From Paenibacillus bouchesdurhonensis (GTDB lineage: Bacteria > Bacillota > Bacilli > Paenibacillales > Paenibacillaceae): a DNA stretch of 64,000 bases. Every line of letters starts with the position of its first letter. Position 1 is the first letter of the stretch. The translations under genes and the position numbers were made by a program. This document shows positions 55,878-64,000 of the stretch, piece after piece. The notes under the pieces were generated by a model, which was not told where the DNA came from, did not search any database, and saw only the letters and a list, made by a program, of their open reading frames with translations. The stretch is from assembly GCF_900155685.1 (NCBI RefSeq), contig NZ_LT732548.1:3464686-3528685 (forward strand), given 5' to 3'.

Positions 55878-57275
55878 TTACTCTATCCCGCCCCTAGGAA
55901 GACAAATCATCACCTTAGTTCCTTTACCCAGTTCGCTATGGATCGTTATGTATCCCTGATGGAGTTGAATGATTTGCTCCGATATGGCTAGACCCAGCCC
56001 GCTGCCGCTCATCTTATGGTTTCCCTTATAAAATTTCTGAAGCATCTTCGGGATGTCCTGCTCGGCGATGCCTGCCCCCGAATCCTCAACGGTAATGATA
56101 ACCTGCTCTTCTGACATATAAGCGGAAAGGGCAATCCTCCCCCCCGGTTCCGTAAATTTAAGCGCATTGTCGAGCAAGTTAATCATGACCTGCTTCAAAC
56201 GGTTCTCATCAGCTGAAATGATTGGCAGTGCCTCCGATAGTTCGACCTCCAGCAGAATGCCTTGTCTGACCGCCCTTGGCCGAAGCTGCTGACTGACATT
56301 TATCAAAAATTCCTTCACAGGAACCGGGGAGCAGTCCAATACCATGCGCCCGTCTTCGAACTTCGAAAAATCCAGCAGCTCATCGACAAGACGCGTCAAT
56401 CGGTCTGTCTCCAGATCAATAATGTCCAGGCCTTCCTGAAGTGGAATCTTGCCTTTCAGCAAGTTCGCTTTTAGCGTAACGACCCAGCCTTTAATCGACG
56501 TTAACGGCGAACGAAGCTCATGAGATACCGAAGAAATAAAATCATTTTTGAGTTGGTCATGCTGTTGTATTTTGACAGCCATCGTATTCAACGTGTCCGC
56601 CAGTGCTCCGAGTTCGTCTTCATACGGCTTTGCCGCTCGTGCGGTGAAGTCCCCGTCCGCCATTTTCTCTGCTGCCTGCTTCAGTCCCGTGATAGAGTTT
56701 GTAATCGTTCCGGATAGAAAAAAGCCGACAACGGCAACGATCGCAAGGACGACTAGACCTACGACTATAAAGATGACCGCGATTTGCCTAACCGCTTCCT
56801 TTGTTTCCGTTAAGGAAGTTACAAATCGCACCGCACCAGCCGCTTGGCCATCGGCTTGCAGCAACGGGTAGGATACAGCCAGAATCTCTTCCTCCGCAGA
56901 CGGATCATGCCCGCGCCAGGTCTCAGCCTTACCGGCAACTGCCCTCCGTACATCGGGATAACCCAGCAAACTAAGCCCAGCCTGCTGTCCTGTCGAGTCT
57001 TGAAGCAATGTCCCGGAAGAGCCGATAATTTGCACCTGCGCAGATGAATTATGCGAAAATCCGTTCATTAATCGTTCAGCCTGCGGCTCTAAATCTTCGT
57101 CGGCAAAGTATTGTTCATAGAAAGCAGCCGATAACTCCGCCTGATTTACCAAAATTTCTTCAATATTGTGATAGTAGTAATAGTTGACACCTGTGATTAA
57201 AATAGCTTCGAGGGTAATAACCGTAATCAGAATGACCAGAAGATAGCTTCCGACCAGTCTTTTGCGTATGCCCAA
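55878..57275 (-). CDS. Membrane sensor histidine kinase
   Basis: The 465-residue kinase has two membrane helices (about 12-34 and 165-188) around a 130-residue outer sensor, then HAMP (190-240), HisKA with His252 in SHELRSP, and HATPase with NLLDNALKF, DSGAGIAEQD and GSGLGLAI. It is 1 bp from the response regulator gene. The signal is unknown. Confidence 0.93.
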   Translation of the reverse strand: MGIRKRLVGSYLLVILITVITLEAILITGVNYYYYHNIEEILVNQAELSAAFYEQYFADEDLEPQAERLMNGFSHNSSAQVQIIGSSGTLLQDSTGQQAGLSLLGYPDVRRAVAGKAETWRGHDPSAEEEILAVSYPLLQADGQAAGAVRFVTSLTETKEAVRQIAVIFIVVGLVVLAIVAVVGFFLSGTITNSITGLKQAAEKMADGDFTARAAKPYEDELGALADTLNTMAVKIQQHDQLKNDFISSVSHELRSPLTSIKGWVVTLKANLLKGKIPLQEGLDIIDLETDRLTRLVDELLDFSKFEDGRMVLDCSPVPVKEFLINVSQQLRPRAVRQGILLEVELSEALPIISADENRLKQVMINLLDNALKFTEPGGRIALSAYMSEEQVIITVEDSGAGIAEQDIPKMLQKFYKGNHKMSGSGLGLAISEQIIQLHQGYITIHSELGKGTKVMICLPRGGIE

Positions 57276-57276
57276 C

Positions 57277-57984
57277 TCAATCTTCCTTCCTCCAGCGATA
57301 TCCCACGCCCCAAACGGTCTCTATCAACTGCGGCTCGGAGCTGTGCTCCTCCAATTTCTCCCGCAGCTTCCTCACATGGACATCCACCGTTTTCGTATCA
57401 CCGACATAATCTTCGCCCCAAACAAGATTTAACAGCTCATTTCTCGACAGAGCAACATCCGGATGCTCCAGGAACGCCCTCAGCATCTGAAACTCCTTTG
57501 GAGTAACCTCGATTACTTCCTCAAGCTTATATAGCTTGTTAGCGGTTAGATCAAGGCGAATTTCCCCCGATTCCAAAATATTATTAGACGTTTCCCCTAT
57601 CTTGCGAGTACGGCGCAGCACTGTTCGAATTCTGGCTGTCAGCTCCAGCGGATTGAACGGCTTGACGATGTAATCGTCCGCCCCCAGCTCCAGTCCTTTG
57701 ATTTTATCCAAATCCTGCCCCCGTGCCGTTAGAAAGACGATCACGACCTCTGAATCAATCTCTCTTAACCGTCCGCAAATTTCAAAGCCATCAAAATCCG
57801 GTAGCATTATGTCGAGAACGACCACATCTGGCCGATTTGCCGTAAAGTTTCTGAGCGCCGCCTCTCCCTCCGCTGCTTCAGAAACTTGAAACCCGCTGTC
57901 CTCCAAATTAATCGCGATAAATCGCCGTATATGATCATCGTCCTCCACGATAAGCACGTGGTTACGGTTGTTCAAATCCATCAT
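57277..57984 (-). CDS. OmpR/PhoB-family response regulator
   Basis: The 235-residue regulator has a receiver with acidic EDDD, the phospho-acceptor Asp58 in VVVLDIMLPD, Lys in VKPF, and a C-terminal winged HTH ending TVWGVGYRW. It pairs with the kinase below. GGGAGG precedes the ATG. Nothing in the gene shows its targets; the neighbouring RodA/FtsW and lipoprotein genes are candidates. Confidence 0.93.
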   Translation of the reverse strand: MMDLNNRNHVLIVEDDDHIRRFIAINLEDSGFQVSEAAEGEAALRNFTANRPDVVVLDIMLPDFDGFEICGRLREIDSEVVIVFLTARGQDLDKIKGLELGADDYIVKPFNPLELTARIRTVLRRTRKIGETSNNILESGEIRLDLTANKLYKLEEVIEVTPKEFQMLRAFLEHPDVALSRNELLNLVWGEDYVGDTKTVDVHVRKLREKLEEHSSEPQLIETVWGVGYRWRKED

Positions 57985-58090
57985 ATCCTCCCAGAAGCGT
58001 GTTCGTTCAATGAATCATTCCTATTAAAACACTAAACCAACCATCATGCAAAAAGCTCCCGAACAGCAACTTAAGCATTTTCAATCAAAA

Positions 58091-58126
58091 ATAACCCAAT
58101 CAGTCCGCTAGAACTGAATGGGTTAT
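58091..58126 (-). terminator. Rho-independent terminator
   Basis: ATAACCCA..CAGT and ACTG..TGGGTTAT form a 14-bp stem with one mismatch; TTTTTG follows on the minus strand. It ends the RidA-like gene. Confidence 0.82.
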
Positions 58127-58137
58127 GTCTTCATCCT

Positions 58138-58596
58138 CTATTCCTCCACTTCAAAAATGGAGTCCACAATAATCGGTAAATTATCTCTCACTGAGACGGC
58201 GCCAAATACCGATCTCGCATGGCTCCCTCTATCCTCAAACACTTCCATTAACAAATCAGAGAAGCCGTTCAAAACCTTATGGTGCTCCTCAAACTCAGCG
58301 CTTGCATTGACGAACCCCTGTACCTTAACCGCCCTTTTCACCCGATCCAAAGATCCTAGAGCTGATTTCAGAACAGCCAGCACCTCGATTCCGGCTTGTC
58401 TAGCGAATTCATACCCTTCAGCCGTGGTAAAGTCGAGCCCTAGCTTCCCTTTTGGGTTGCCGCGCGGGCCTTTCCCGGACACGAACATCAGCCCGTTGAC
58501 GATGACGTAATTTGCATACTTCGCCGCTGGATCGCTGGCGGCAGGCAGCGTAATATTCAGAGCCTTCAATCTTTCCTCGGTAGTGCTCATAAGCAT
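58138..58596 (-). CDS. RidA-like (YjgF/YjgH-group) protein
   Basis: The 152-residue single-domain protein has NYVIVNGLMFVSGKGPRG, LDRVKRAVKVQGFVNASAEF and HARSVFGAVSVRDNLPIIVDSIFEV. It lacks the exact catalytic-Arg context of true RidA (ARS is present but the flanks differ). It may deaminate imines or act as a trimer of another role. ATG at 58596 or 58590 is possible. Confidence 0.83.
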   Translation of the reverse strand: MLMSTTEERLKALNITLPAASDPAAKYANYVIVNGLMFVSGKGPRGNPKGKLGLDFTTAEGYEFARQAGIEVLAVLKSALGSLDRVKRAVKVQGFVNASAEFEEHHKVLNGFSDLLMEVFEDRGSHARSVFGAVSVRDNLPIIVDSIFEVEE

Positions 58597-58730
58597 AAAT
58601 CCTCCAGTTCACTCTCTATTCGATCAAGCCTAATACTCCCTGCATTCTTGATCATTTAATCACTTGACGCGATATTCCGATATAATTTAGTAATACATGT
58701 AAATATGATGACTCATAAGGAGGCTGTACG

Positions 58731-59381
58731 ATGAAAAAGATTGTAGTTCTTGTTGTCTGTCTGACTTTGCTGCTCTCCGCTCAAACGGCGGCTCTGGCCC
58801 ATTCGGGGAGAACCGATGCCAACGGCGGACATAACTGCTCCGAGAAATCGAAGCAAAAAGGTCTTTGCAGCGGCTATCACTACCATAATTCCGGCACGAC
58901 CAATTCGAGTTCAAAATCAAAATCCACGACGACCACGACGACAAAATCAAGCACTTCCACCAAGAATAACTCCTCGACCAAAACCAACACAAACCATAAA
59001 AATACCGCACCTAAAAAAGCTTATACCACGGTAGACATTACATTAATCGTGAATGGCCATGTCGTACCCTTGGATCAAAAAGCAGTTAGCGTCAATGGCA
59101 CGGTACTCATTCCGTTGAAAAACATGTTCGATGCTCTTGGCGCGACGATAGAGTGGGATCAGGCCACTAAGAAAATCACCGCCGCTAAAGACGACACAAT
59201 CATTGAACTGACCGTAGACAGCACAATAGCGAGGAAGCAAGACAAGCAGCTTACATTACAGGCCAAGCCAATTGTAATCAATGGATATACGATGGTGCCT
59301 GCCCGCTTTGCTGCTGAATCCTTCGATGCCGACGTCGATTGGGATCCGCAATCGAGTACGATTACGATTACAACGCCTTAA
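58731..59381 (+). CDS. Secreted YHYH protein with copper-amine-oxidase N-like domain
   Basis: The 216-residue protein has a signal peptide (to ALA-HSG at about residue 24), a YHYH domain (HSGRTDANGGH, CSGYHYH), and a long Ser/Thr/Lys linker (residues 52-95). A C-terminal copper-amine-oxidase-N type domain follows (VNGTVLIPLKNMFDALGA, YTMVPARFAAESF). It is exported and probably wall-associated. An AAGGAGG site precedes the ATG. It overlaps the convergent VOC gene by 14 bp. Confidence 0.82.
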   Translation: MKKIVVLVVCLTLLLSAQTAALAHSGRTDANGGHNCSEKSKQKGLCSGYHYHNSGTTNSSSKSKSTTTTTTKSSTSTKNNSSTKTNTNHKNTAPKKAYTTVDITLIVNGHVVPLDQKAVSVNGTVLIPLKNMFDALGATIEWDQATKKITAAKDDTIIELTVDSTIARKQDKQLTLQAKPIVINGYTMVPARFAAESFDADVDWDPQSSTITITTP

Positions 59382-59730
59382 TGCATTCGACCCGATTGCC
59401 GAACGGGTCCCTGAACTCGAATCTTTCATACCCTGGGATCGGAATGGATTCCAGGGTTCTTATGCCGTTGTCCTCTAATTGCTGCCAAATGATTTTCAAA
59501 TCCTCCACCTCGTACGCCAAGTGAGCTTTGGTAGAATCTCGGTTCACATCATCTTCAGTCCCGACATGCAGTTCCTGATTACCTACTTGAAGCCAGAAGC
59601 CGCCTCTTCCCTGCAAGCTTTCCGGCTTCGGTATTTCCTTCAGAAGCAGCACCCCGCAGTAAAACTTCCTCGCTTCTTCCTCCATCCCCTTTGGTATTGT
59701 GATTTGTGCATGATGAAAGCCTTTGATCAT
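59368..59730 (-). CDS. VOC/glyoxalase-superfamily protein
   Basis: The 120-residue protein has FHHAQITIPKGMEEEARKFY, GGFWLQVG, KAHLAYEVEDL and YERFEFRDPFGNRVE, the usual betaalphabeta-betabetabeta repeats with metal His and Glu. The catalysed reaction is unknown. ATG 59730 has AAGGAGGAG upstream; the earlier in-frame starts lack a good site. Confidence 0.8.
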   Translation of the reverse strand: MIKGFHHAQITIPKGMEEEARKFYCGVLLLKEIPKPESLQGRGGFWLQVGNQELHVGTEDDVNRDSTKAHLAYEVEDLKIIWQQLEDNGIRTLESIPIPGYERFEFRDPFGNRVECIKAL

Positions 59731-59841
59731 ATTCATCTCCTCCTTCATCTTGTTCCTTCCAAACCATACCCACATATCGGTCAACTGAATAGTGCATTGC
59801 TCGGCTTCCGCCCAAAAGCTTACTTCCCAGCTATCTATAGT

Positions 59842-59976
59842 TCAACTCATAGCCTTGCTAAAGCGACTTTTAAATGTTCTTGTCATGCAGCCGCTGTCAT
59901 CTCCATTCTCGCTTGCCAATTTTACGGGAGCAGCCGACATTTTCATTACCGGAAGCTTGTAATAATATACCTTCAT
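59842..59976 (-). CDS. Small ORF of 44 codons, unknown
   Basis: GGAG lies 8 nt before the ATG. It starts MKVYYYKLPVMKM, then a Ser/Ala/Lys-rich stretch. The first nine residues recall SpoVM (MKFYTIKLP), but the glycine-and-helix part of SpoVM is absent. Low confidence. Confidence 0.25.
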   Translation of the reverse strand: MKVYYYKLPVMKMSAAPVKLASENGDDSGCMTRTFKSRFSKAMS

Positions 59977-60210
59977 TTCACTTCTCCATATAAAAATAAC
60001 CCAGCCCAAGATCGTCATTCTCTTTGGCTGAGTCTCTGCGCTGCGCAAACTTCTTCCATGATTATACATCAAGAACACTTCATTCTGAAATGCTTATATC
60101 ATGCGGCTTTCTTCATGTTCTAATTCAGAATTCATCATCTATCTGCCTCCTTTCGGATGAACTTCGGAATTTGGATTGCTCAGATAACCATCCTCAAATA
60201 ATAGAACAAA

Positions 60211-60233
60211 GACCCGGCCTGAGAAGCCGGATC
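60211..60233 (-). terminator. Terminator of purC
   Basis: GACCCGGC and GCCGGATC stem with TTTG and TT following on the minus strand. Confidence 0.6.
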
Positions 60234-60270
60234 CTTGCGATATCTAATCGTATTCTTTATATCAGCACAA

Positions 60271-60957
60271 TTAACCTTCGACGATTAACTTTTCCAACTG
60301 CAGCGGCTCCACATATTGGCCATTCTTATAGGCTCGCATATTTCCGCCGGAAATTTCATCGATCAACACGATTTGCGCGCCGTCGTCGACTCGACCAAAT
60401 TCAAACTTGATGTCATACAGTTCAATATCTTTCTTCGCGAGCTCAGCTTTAACCACGTCACCAACCGTTTGAGTCAGCTCTTTTAACACCTTATACTCGG
60501 CGGAGGATAGTAATCCCAGCATATCAAGCGCATCCTCAGAAATCGGCGGATCTTGGCGCTCATCGTCTTTAATCGTAACCTCCACGAAAGCGTCCAACAC
60601 CTGCCCTTCCTGGGCATACATGCCATAACGGCGCAAGAAGCTCCCCACCGCTCGGTAGCGGCAGATGACTTCAAGTCCTTTGCCAAATACGGTAGCCGGT
60701 TTTACAGTCATCGTGGCATTGTCAATATCAGCATCTATATAGTGTGTAGGAATTCCTTTTTCCTTCAGTATTTCAAAGAAATATTTTGTCAATCGGAGAC
60801 CTGCTTTTCCCGCGCCTTCCAACGTGAGTCCAACTGTGTTGGCACCCGGATCGAATACGCCGTTCTCGCCTGTCACATCATCCTTGAATTTCAGCAAATA
60901 GTTCCCGTCTTCTAAAGCATATACATCTTTTGTTTTACCTGTGTAGACCAATTTCAT
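60271..60957 (-). CDS. purC: SAICAR synthetase
   Basis: Joins aspartate to CAIR in purine synthesis. The 228-residue enzyme has YTGKTKDVY, KFKDDVTGENGVFD, CRYRAVGSFLRRYG, and VLIDEISGG. It is alone, away from the usual pur operon; no purine riboswitch motif is seen upstream. Residues and length are normal. Confidence 0.95.
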   Translation of the reverse strand: MKLVYTGKTKDVYALEDGNYLLKFKDDVTGENGVFDPGANTVGLTLEGAGKAGLRLTKYFFEILKEKGIPTHYIDADIDNATMTVKPATVFGKGLEVICRYRAVGSFLRRYGMYAQEGQVLDAFVEVTIKDDERQDPPISEDALDMLGLLSSAEYKVLKELTQTVGDVVKAELAKKDIELYDIKFEFGRVDDGAQIVLIDEISGGNMRAYKNGQYVEPLQLEKLIVEG

Positions 60958-61290
60958 TCCTGTTGATCCTTTCTCGTTAAAATATTTTACAATATAGCTC
61001 TGGTAGTAACGCTGGCGATCGTTAGTGTACGTTTAGGTTGTAAAAGTCGGCTTTTCTGAGCAATCTATCCTTTCTTATACACCTATATTCGCCTACGCTC
61101 GCCGATAATGTGATTTTTCGTGATTTTTTAAGTGGTTTATTCAGCACTTTATGTTTACTTGATAATTGATTATAACATTTTTTCAGCATACCGCTAGTAA
61201 GGATTAGGAGGATTAAGGCTTATCACTTCGTCGTGTAATTCTTCATAATGTCCTGACATAGAGCTTCTTAATTTCCACCCTAAGACCTTT

Positions 61291-61350
61291 TGGCCTGACT
61301 GAACTGGCGCGACCGATCAGTCCAGCCAAGTATGGCGCCGCTGATCGCCA
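61291..61350. repeat. Two adjacent inverted repeats in a gene-free gap
   Basis: TGGCCTGACTGA (61291) and TCAGTCCAGCCA (61317) form a 12-bp stem with two mismatches. TGGCG (61333) and CGCCA (61346) form a second, small one. They lie in the roughly 500-base gap between purC and the broken secreted gene. I see no gene in the rest of this gap (60958-61463). Confidence 0.35.
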
Positions 61351-61426
61351 CTAAGCCCTACAGTTGCCGCAAATCCATTCCTCTCCCCCAATCCAAAATA
61401 GCCCCCGGATCGGCTCCGAGGACATG

Positions 61427-61448
61427 AAAAAAGCACCCGATTGGGTGC
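61427..61448 (-). terminator. Rho-independent terminator
   Basis: GCACCC (61433) and GGGTGC (61443) stem followed on the minus strand by TTTTTT. It belongs to the broken secreted gene. Confidence 0.8.
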
Positions 61449-61463
61449 CAAGTAACTTGTATT

Positions 61464-61920
61464 TTAATAAGTGATATTCTTAGTGAGTGTATATGATTTT
61501 ATATCTCCAAAATCATAGATTGTGTGTCCGACTACTTTAATATAAACGGTAGTTCCGGGACGAACAACTACGGCAGCAAAATCCTCATTTGGCCCAATCT
61601 CGTAAGGATTCAAAACAACTTCACTACCGTTAGATTCTGTGTAATAAACATACATATCAAAATTTGCAGGCTGTCCTAGAGAATAAGAATATAAATGTAA
61701 ATTAAGAACTTCCCTTAATCCTGATGTATTCGAATATTTAAACCAATCGACATCATTATAGTCTAATGAGGAACTATATGGAACTATATGCACCTATGTC
61801 ATTAATGCTAATTGCTGTTTCCCTTGTATCTGCTATACCCGAGTAAGCAAAAGAGTTTTGGGAGATAGCCAGTATTAATATAACAGCAAAGAGGACTGAA
61901 AATAATTTCTTCAAATTCAT
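61464..61920 (-). pseudogene. Secreted beta-rich protein, frameshifted by a 10-bp duplication
   Basis: The frame from ATG 61920 (GGGTGG upstream) encodes a signal peptide (MNLKKLFSVLFAVILILA, to SFAYSG), then 12 or so codons before a TAG. A second frame from about 61793 continues LDYNDVDWFKYSN, YYTESNGSEVVLNP and TVYIKVVGHTIYDF to the stop. Removing one of two copies of the 10-mer GGAACTATAT joins the two frames into one product of about 150 residues. It looks like a small exported beta protein. Confidence 0.75.
61771..61790. repeat. Tandem duplication of a 10-mer
   Basis: GAACTATATG occurs twice in a row (61771-61780, 61781-61790). It is not a multiple of 3, so it shifts the frame of the secreted gene. 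Confidence 0.9.
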
Positions 61921-62303
61921 GTTCATCCACCCTTCTTAGCAATATAGAATCGGCCCGATTCAAATCCTATTATATCGCTAACTAACTTTAAAGGAATCCA
62001 ACGAAACTACCATATAATGAGACTTTTTGTTTCATTTGGAATTTATACGTAAAAATACGACGTGCTGATCAATTGCCTGAAGAATCCAAGCAGTTGACTA
62101 ATTCAATAGATTACCTATATAGCTAATACAAGTCTATGAATTACTTTAGACTTTTTATAAATGATATTTGTTTTGCAATATTTTATATTATTTTAATTAA
62201 AAACTATTGTAAATAATTACATTTATGTTTATTATTTCATTATGTAAGCCCTTTCCTTTTAAGTAACAAAAATCATTTTAATTAAAATTAAGGAGGTTTG
62301 CAC
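61921..62303. other. AT-rich gap before the lyase gene
   Basis: About 380 bases with no coding frame. It must hold the promoters of the broken gene (minus) and the lyase (plus). A CRE-like word TGTAAGCCCTTTCC (62243-62256) is a poor match to the CcpA site. Confidence 0.5.
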
Positions 62304-64000
62304 ATGAACTATTCTACGAGAATCACGGGAAGAAAATCAATGCAATGCTTTTTGGTACTTCTATTAGCGCTGCCTTTATTCCTCTTCGGAGGAAACTCTG
62401 CCTCTCATGCAGCATCTGCCAGGCAAATGGAGTCGCTGAAGCGCGGCGTGGTTGCGGTAAAAGTTAATAGTGGAGTTTTTGTAAGCTGGCGTTTGTTCGG
62501 CATCGAACCGGATAATATCGCCTTCAATCTTTACCGGGGAAGCACCAAAGTCAATGCCAGTCCCATTACAAACAGCACCAACTATATTGATCCGCAAGGG
62601 ACTAGCAGCTCCACCTATACGGTAAGAGCAGTTCTGAACGGGCAAGAGCAAGCGGCTTCCGAGACGGCGAGCGTCTGGGGACAAAATTATTTAACCGTCC
62701 CGATTCAGCAGCCGCCCGGCGGAACTACACCGGATGGGGTTGCCTATACGTACAGTGCAAATGATGCAAGTGTAGGCGATCTGGATGGGGATGGAATCTA
62801 TGAAATCGTGCTCAAATGGGATCCTTCCAATTCCAAGGACAATTCCCAATCCGGCTACACGGGTCCGGTAATCATCGATGCCTATCGCCTCGATGGTACT
62901 CGCCTATGGCGGATCAATCTTGGCAAGAACATTCGCGCAGGCGCCCATTATACACAATTTCTCGTCTATGACTTCGACGGGGACGGGAAAGCGGAAGTCG
63001 TATTCAAGACGGCTGACGGAACGGTGGACGGTGTTGGCAAAACGATCGGCAATGCAAGTGCGGACTACCGCAACTCCAGCGGGTATATCTTGTCTGGGCC
63101 CGAATTTTTGACGGTGTTTAAAGGAAGCAACGGCGAAGCTTTAACGACCGTCAACTATGAGCCGCCTAGAGGTACAGTTTCCGACTGGGGAGACAGCTAC
63201 GGCAACCGGGTGGATCGTTTTCTCGCCGGAGTCGCTTATCTTGACGGGCAGCGTCCAAGCTTCGTGATGGCTCGCGGATACTATACACGAACTGTGCTCG
63301 TTGCTTACAATTGGCGGGATGGAAAGCTCACCAAGCTTTGGACGTTCGATTCGAACGCGTCCGGCAACAGTGCTTATGCCGGCCAAGGCAATCACAGCCT
63401 TAGCGTCGCCGATGTCGATAACGATGGCAAAGATGAGATCATTTATGGCTCTGCGGTTATTGATGACAACGGCAAGGGGATCTACACGACAGGGCTCGGA
63501 CATGGCGACGCGCTTCATGTGAGCGACCTGGATCCTGACCGTGCCGGGCTTGAAGTATTCGGCGTTCACGAATCGACCAGCGCAGCATACGGGGCAGAAA
63601 TTCATAATGCCGCTACAGGTCAGATCTATTGGGGCATTCGTACCGGAGCGGATATCGGCCGAGGTCTTGCAGCGGACATCGATCCGCGGACAAAGGGGAC
63701 GGAGCTATGGGCTTCCGGCATCGGCCTCCACTCCGTAAAAGGTGTAAAAATCAGCGATGCAACGCCGAACTCCACCAATTTCGCCATTTGGTGGGATGGT
63801 GACTTATTGCGAGAGCTGCTGGATCATACTGGCGGAACGGGCAAAATCGACAAATGGAACTACAGTCAAAGCACCACGCAGCGATTGCTGACAGCTACCG
63901 GAACGGCGTCTAACAACTCCACTAAAGGCAACCCGAGCCTTCAGGCCGACATCTTCGGCGACTGGCGGGAGGAAGCCATCTGGAGAACTGCTGACAATAC
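62304..64000 (+). CDS. PL11 rhamnogalacturonan lyase, cut by the window edge
   Basis: The gene starts with AAGGAGG and ATG 62304 and is open to the right edge (565 codons). The product has a signal peptide (CFLVLLLALPLFLFGG, cut near SHA-AS) and an N-terminal sandwich (RGVVAVKVNSGVFVSWRLFG). An eight-bladed propeller with Ca-type DxDxDG loops follows: GDLDGDGIYEIVLKWDPSNS, YDFDGDGKAEVVFKTADG, ADVDNDGKDEIIYG. These match YesW/YesX-type lyases that cut pectin RG-I outside the cell. Confidence 0.93.
   Translation, partial: MNYSTRITGRKSMQCFLVLLLALPLFLFGGNSASHAASARQMESLKRGVVAVKVNSGVFVSWRLFGIEPDNIAFNLYRGSTKVNASPITNSTNYIDPQGTSSSTYTVRAVLNGQEQAASETASVWGQNYLTVPIQQPPGGTTPDGVAYTYSANDASVGDLDGDGIYEIVLKWDPSNSKDNSQSGYTGPVIIDAYRLDGTRLWRINLGKNIRAGAHYTQFLVYDFDGDGKAEVVFKTADGTVDGVGKTIGNASADYRNSSGYILSGPEFLTVFKGSNGEALTTVNYEPPRGTVSDWGDSYGNRVDRFLAGVAYLDGQRPSFVMARGYYTRTVLVAYNWRDGKLTKLWTFDSNASGNSAYAGQGNHSLSVADVDNDGKDEIIYGSAVIDDNGKGIYTTGLGHGDALHVSDLDPDRAGLEVFGVHESTSAAYGAEIHNAATGQIYWGIRTGADIGRGLAADIDPRTKGTELWASGIGLHSVKGVKISDATPNSTNFAIWWDGDLLRELLDHTGGTGKIDKWNYSQSTTQRLLTATGTASNNSTKGNPSLQADIFGDWREEAIWRTADN

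Noticed and set aside
59842..59976. A second SpoVM gene
   Set aside because: Only the first nine residues are similar; the amphipathic helix and glycine pair are missing. Kept only as a low-confidence small ORF.
60958..61140. A purine riboswitch upstream of purC
   Set aside because: None of the conserved junction words of the purine aptamer can be found.
61771..61790. Tandem 10-mers as a CRISPR or satellite array
   Set aside because: Only two copies and no spacers.
62243..62256. A CcpA (cre) site before the PL11 lyase gene
   Set aside because: TGTAAGCCCTTTCC has mismatches at the central CG and the end, so it is not strong enough to call.

Overview
The window looks like chromosomal DNA of a Paenibacillus-type Gram-positive spore former. 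The evidence is the ylb neighbourhood (tmcAL, ylbL/sepM, ylbJ, coaD, rsmD), a YjcZ-type sporulation micropeptide, consensus sigma-A promoters, AAGGAGG ribosome binding sites, many ATG/GTG/TTG starts, and a large sugar-catabolism repertoire (GH94, GH36, PL11). I saw no rRNA, tRNA, CRISPR array, insertion sequence or prophage. The species assignment is an inference from gene content only.

Layout. 1-4.3 kb: tmcAL (cut by the window edge), ylbL, ylbJ, coaD, rsmD. 4.3-7.1 kb: a gene-poor stretch with a likely structured RNA, the YjcZ micropeptide, a Gln-rich coiled-coil protein and a TPR protein. 7.1-16.1 kb: housekeeping and stress genes on the minus strand (GNAT, rpiA, DsbA-like, drug MFS, helD, FUSC, AI-2E permease), with a candidate small RNA driven by a perfect consensus promoter near 12.97 kb and a secreted protein carrying a natural His6 tract. 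16.2-25.2 kb: carbohydrate genes (lactonase, aldose epimerase, MFS), a LytTR protein, a membrane pseudo-J protein, and a LacI regulator plus cellobiose-phosphorylase-like enzyme joined by two matching operators. 25.2-29 kb: YheO-type regulator, patB, a truncated ridA and a chemotaxis receptor. 29-37 kb: alpha-galactosidase, a DUF4349 lipoprotein, and a ribose/nucleoside operon (lacI, rbsK, nucleoside hydrolase, DcuC-family carrier). 37-42 kb: copA with a CsoR-type operator, an amidase and micro-ORFs. 42.4-46.3 kb: a four-gene haem/porphyrin-type ABC importer operon that ends in a divergent ferrochelatase homologue. 46.3-52 kb: SDR, bioB with a BirA box, decayed GNAT and dehydrogenase remnants, a methyltransferase, a LuxR regulator, GNAT and cupin. 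52-58 kb: a cell-envelope block (small alarmone synthetase, PAP2, RodA/FtsW, lipoprotein, two-component system). 58-64 kb: RidA-like, YHYH/copper-amine-oxidase-fold protein, VOC, purC, a secreted protein broken by a 10-bp tandem duplication, and the start of a PL11 rhamnogalacturonan lyase.

How the genes work together. Three regulons can be read directly from DNA sites: LacI/GH94 (TAAACGCGCGTTTA), LacI/ribose-nucleoside (GTAACCGGTTAC plus a separate 26-bp perfect palindrome) and CsoR/copA. A BirA box controls bioB. The most interesting unexplained items are the ABC importer fused operonically to a ferrochelatase homologue, two candidate non-coding RNAs, the 26-bp palindrome, and a series of small decayed genes (10-bp duplication, amber micro-ORF, truncated ridA, internally deleted GNAT, dehydrogenase stub).
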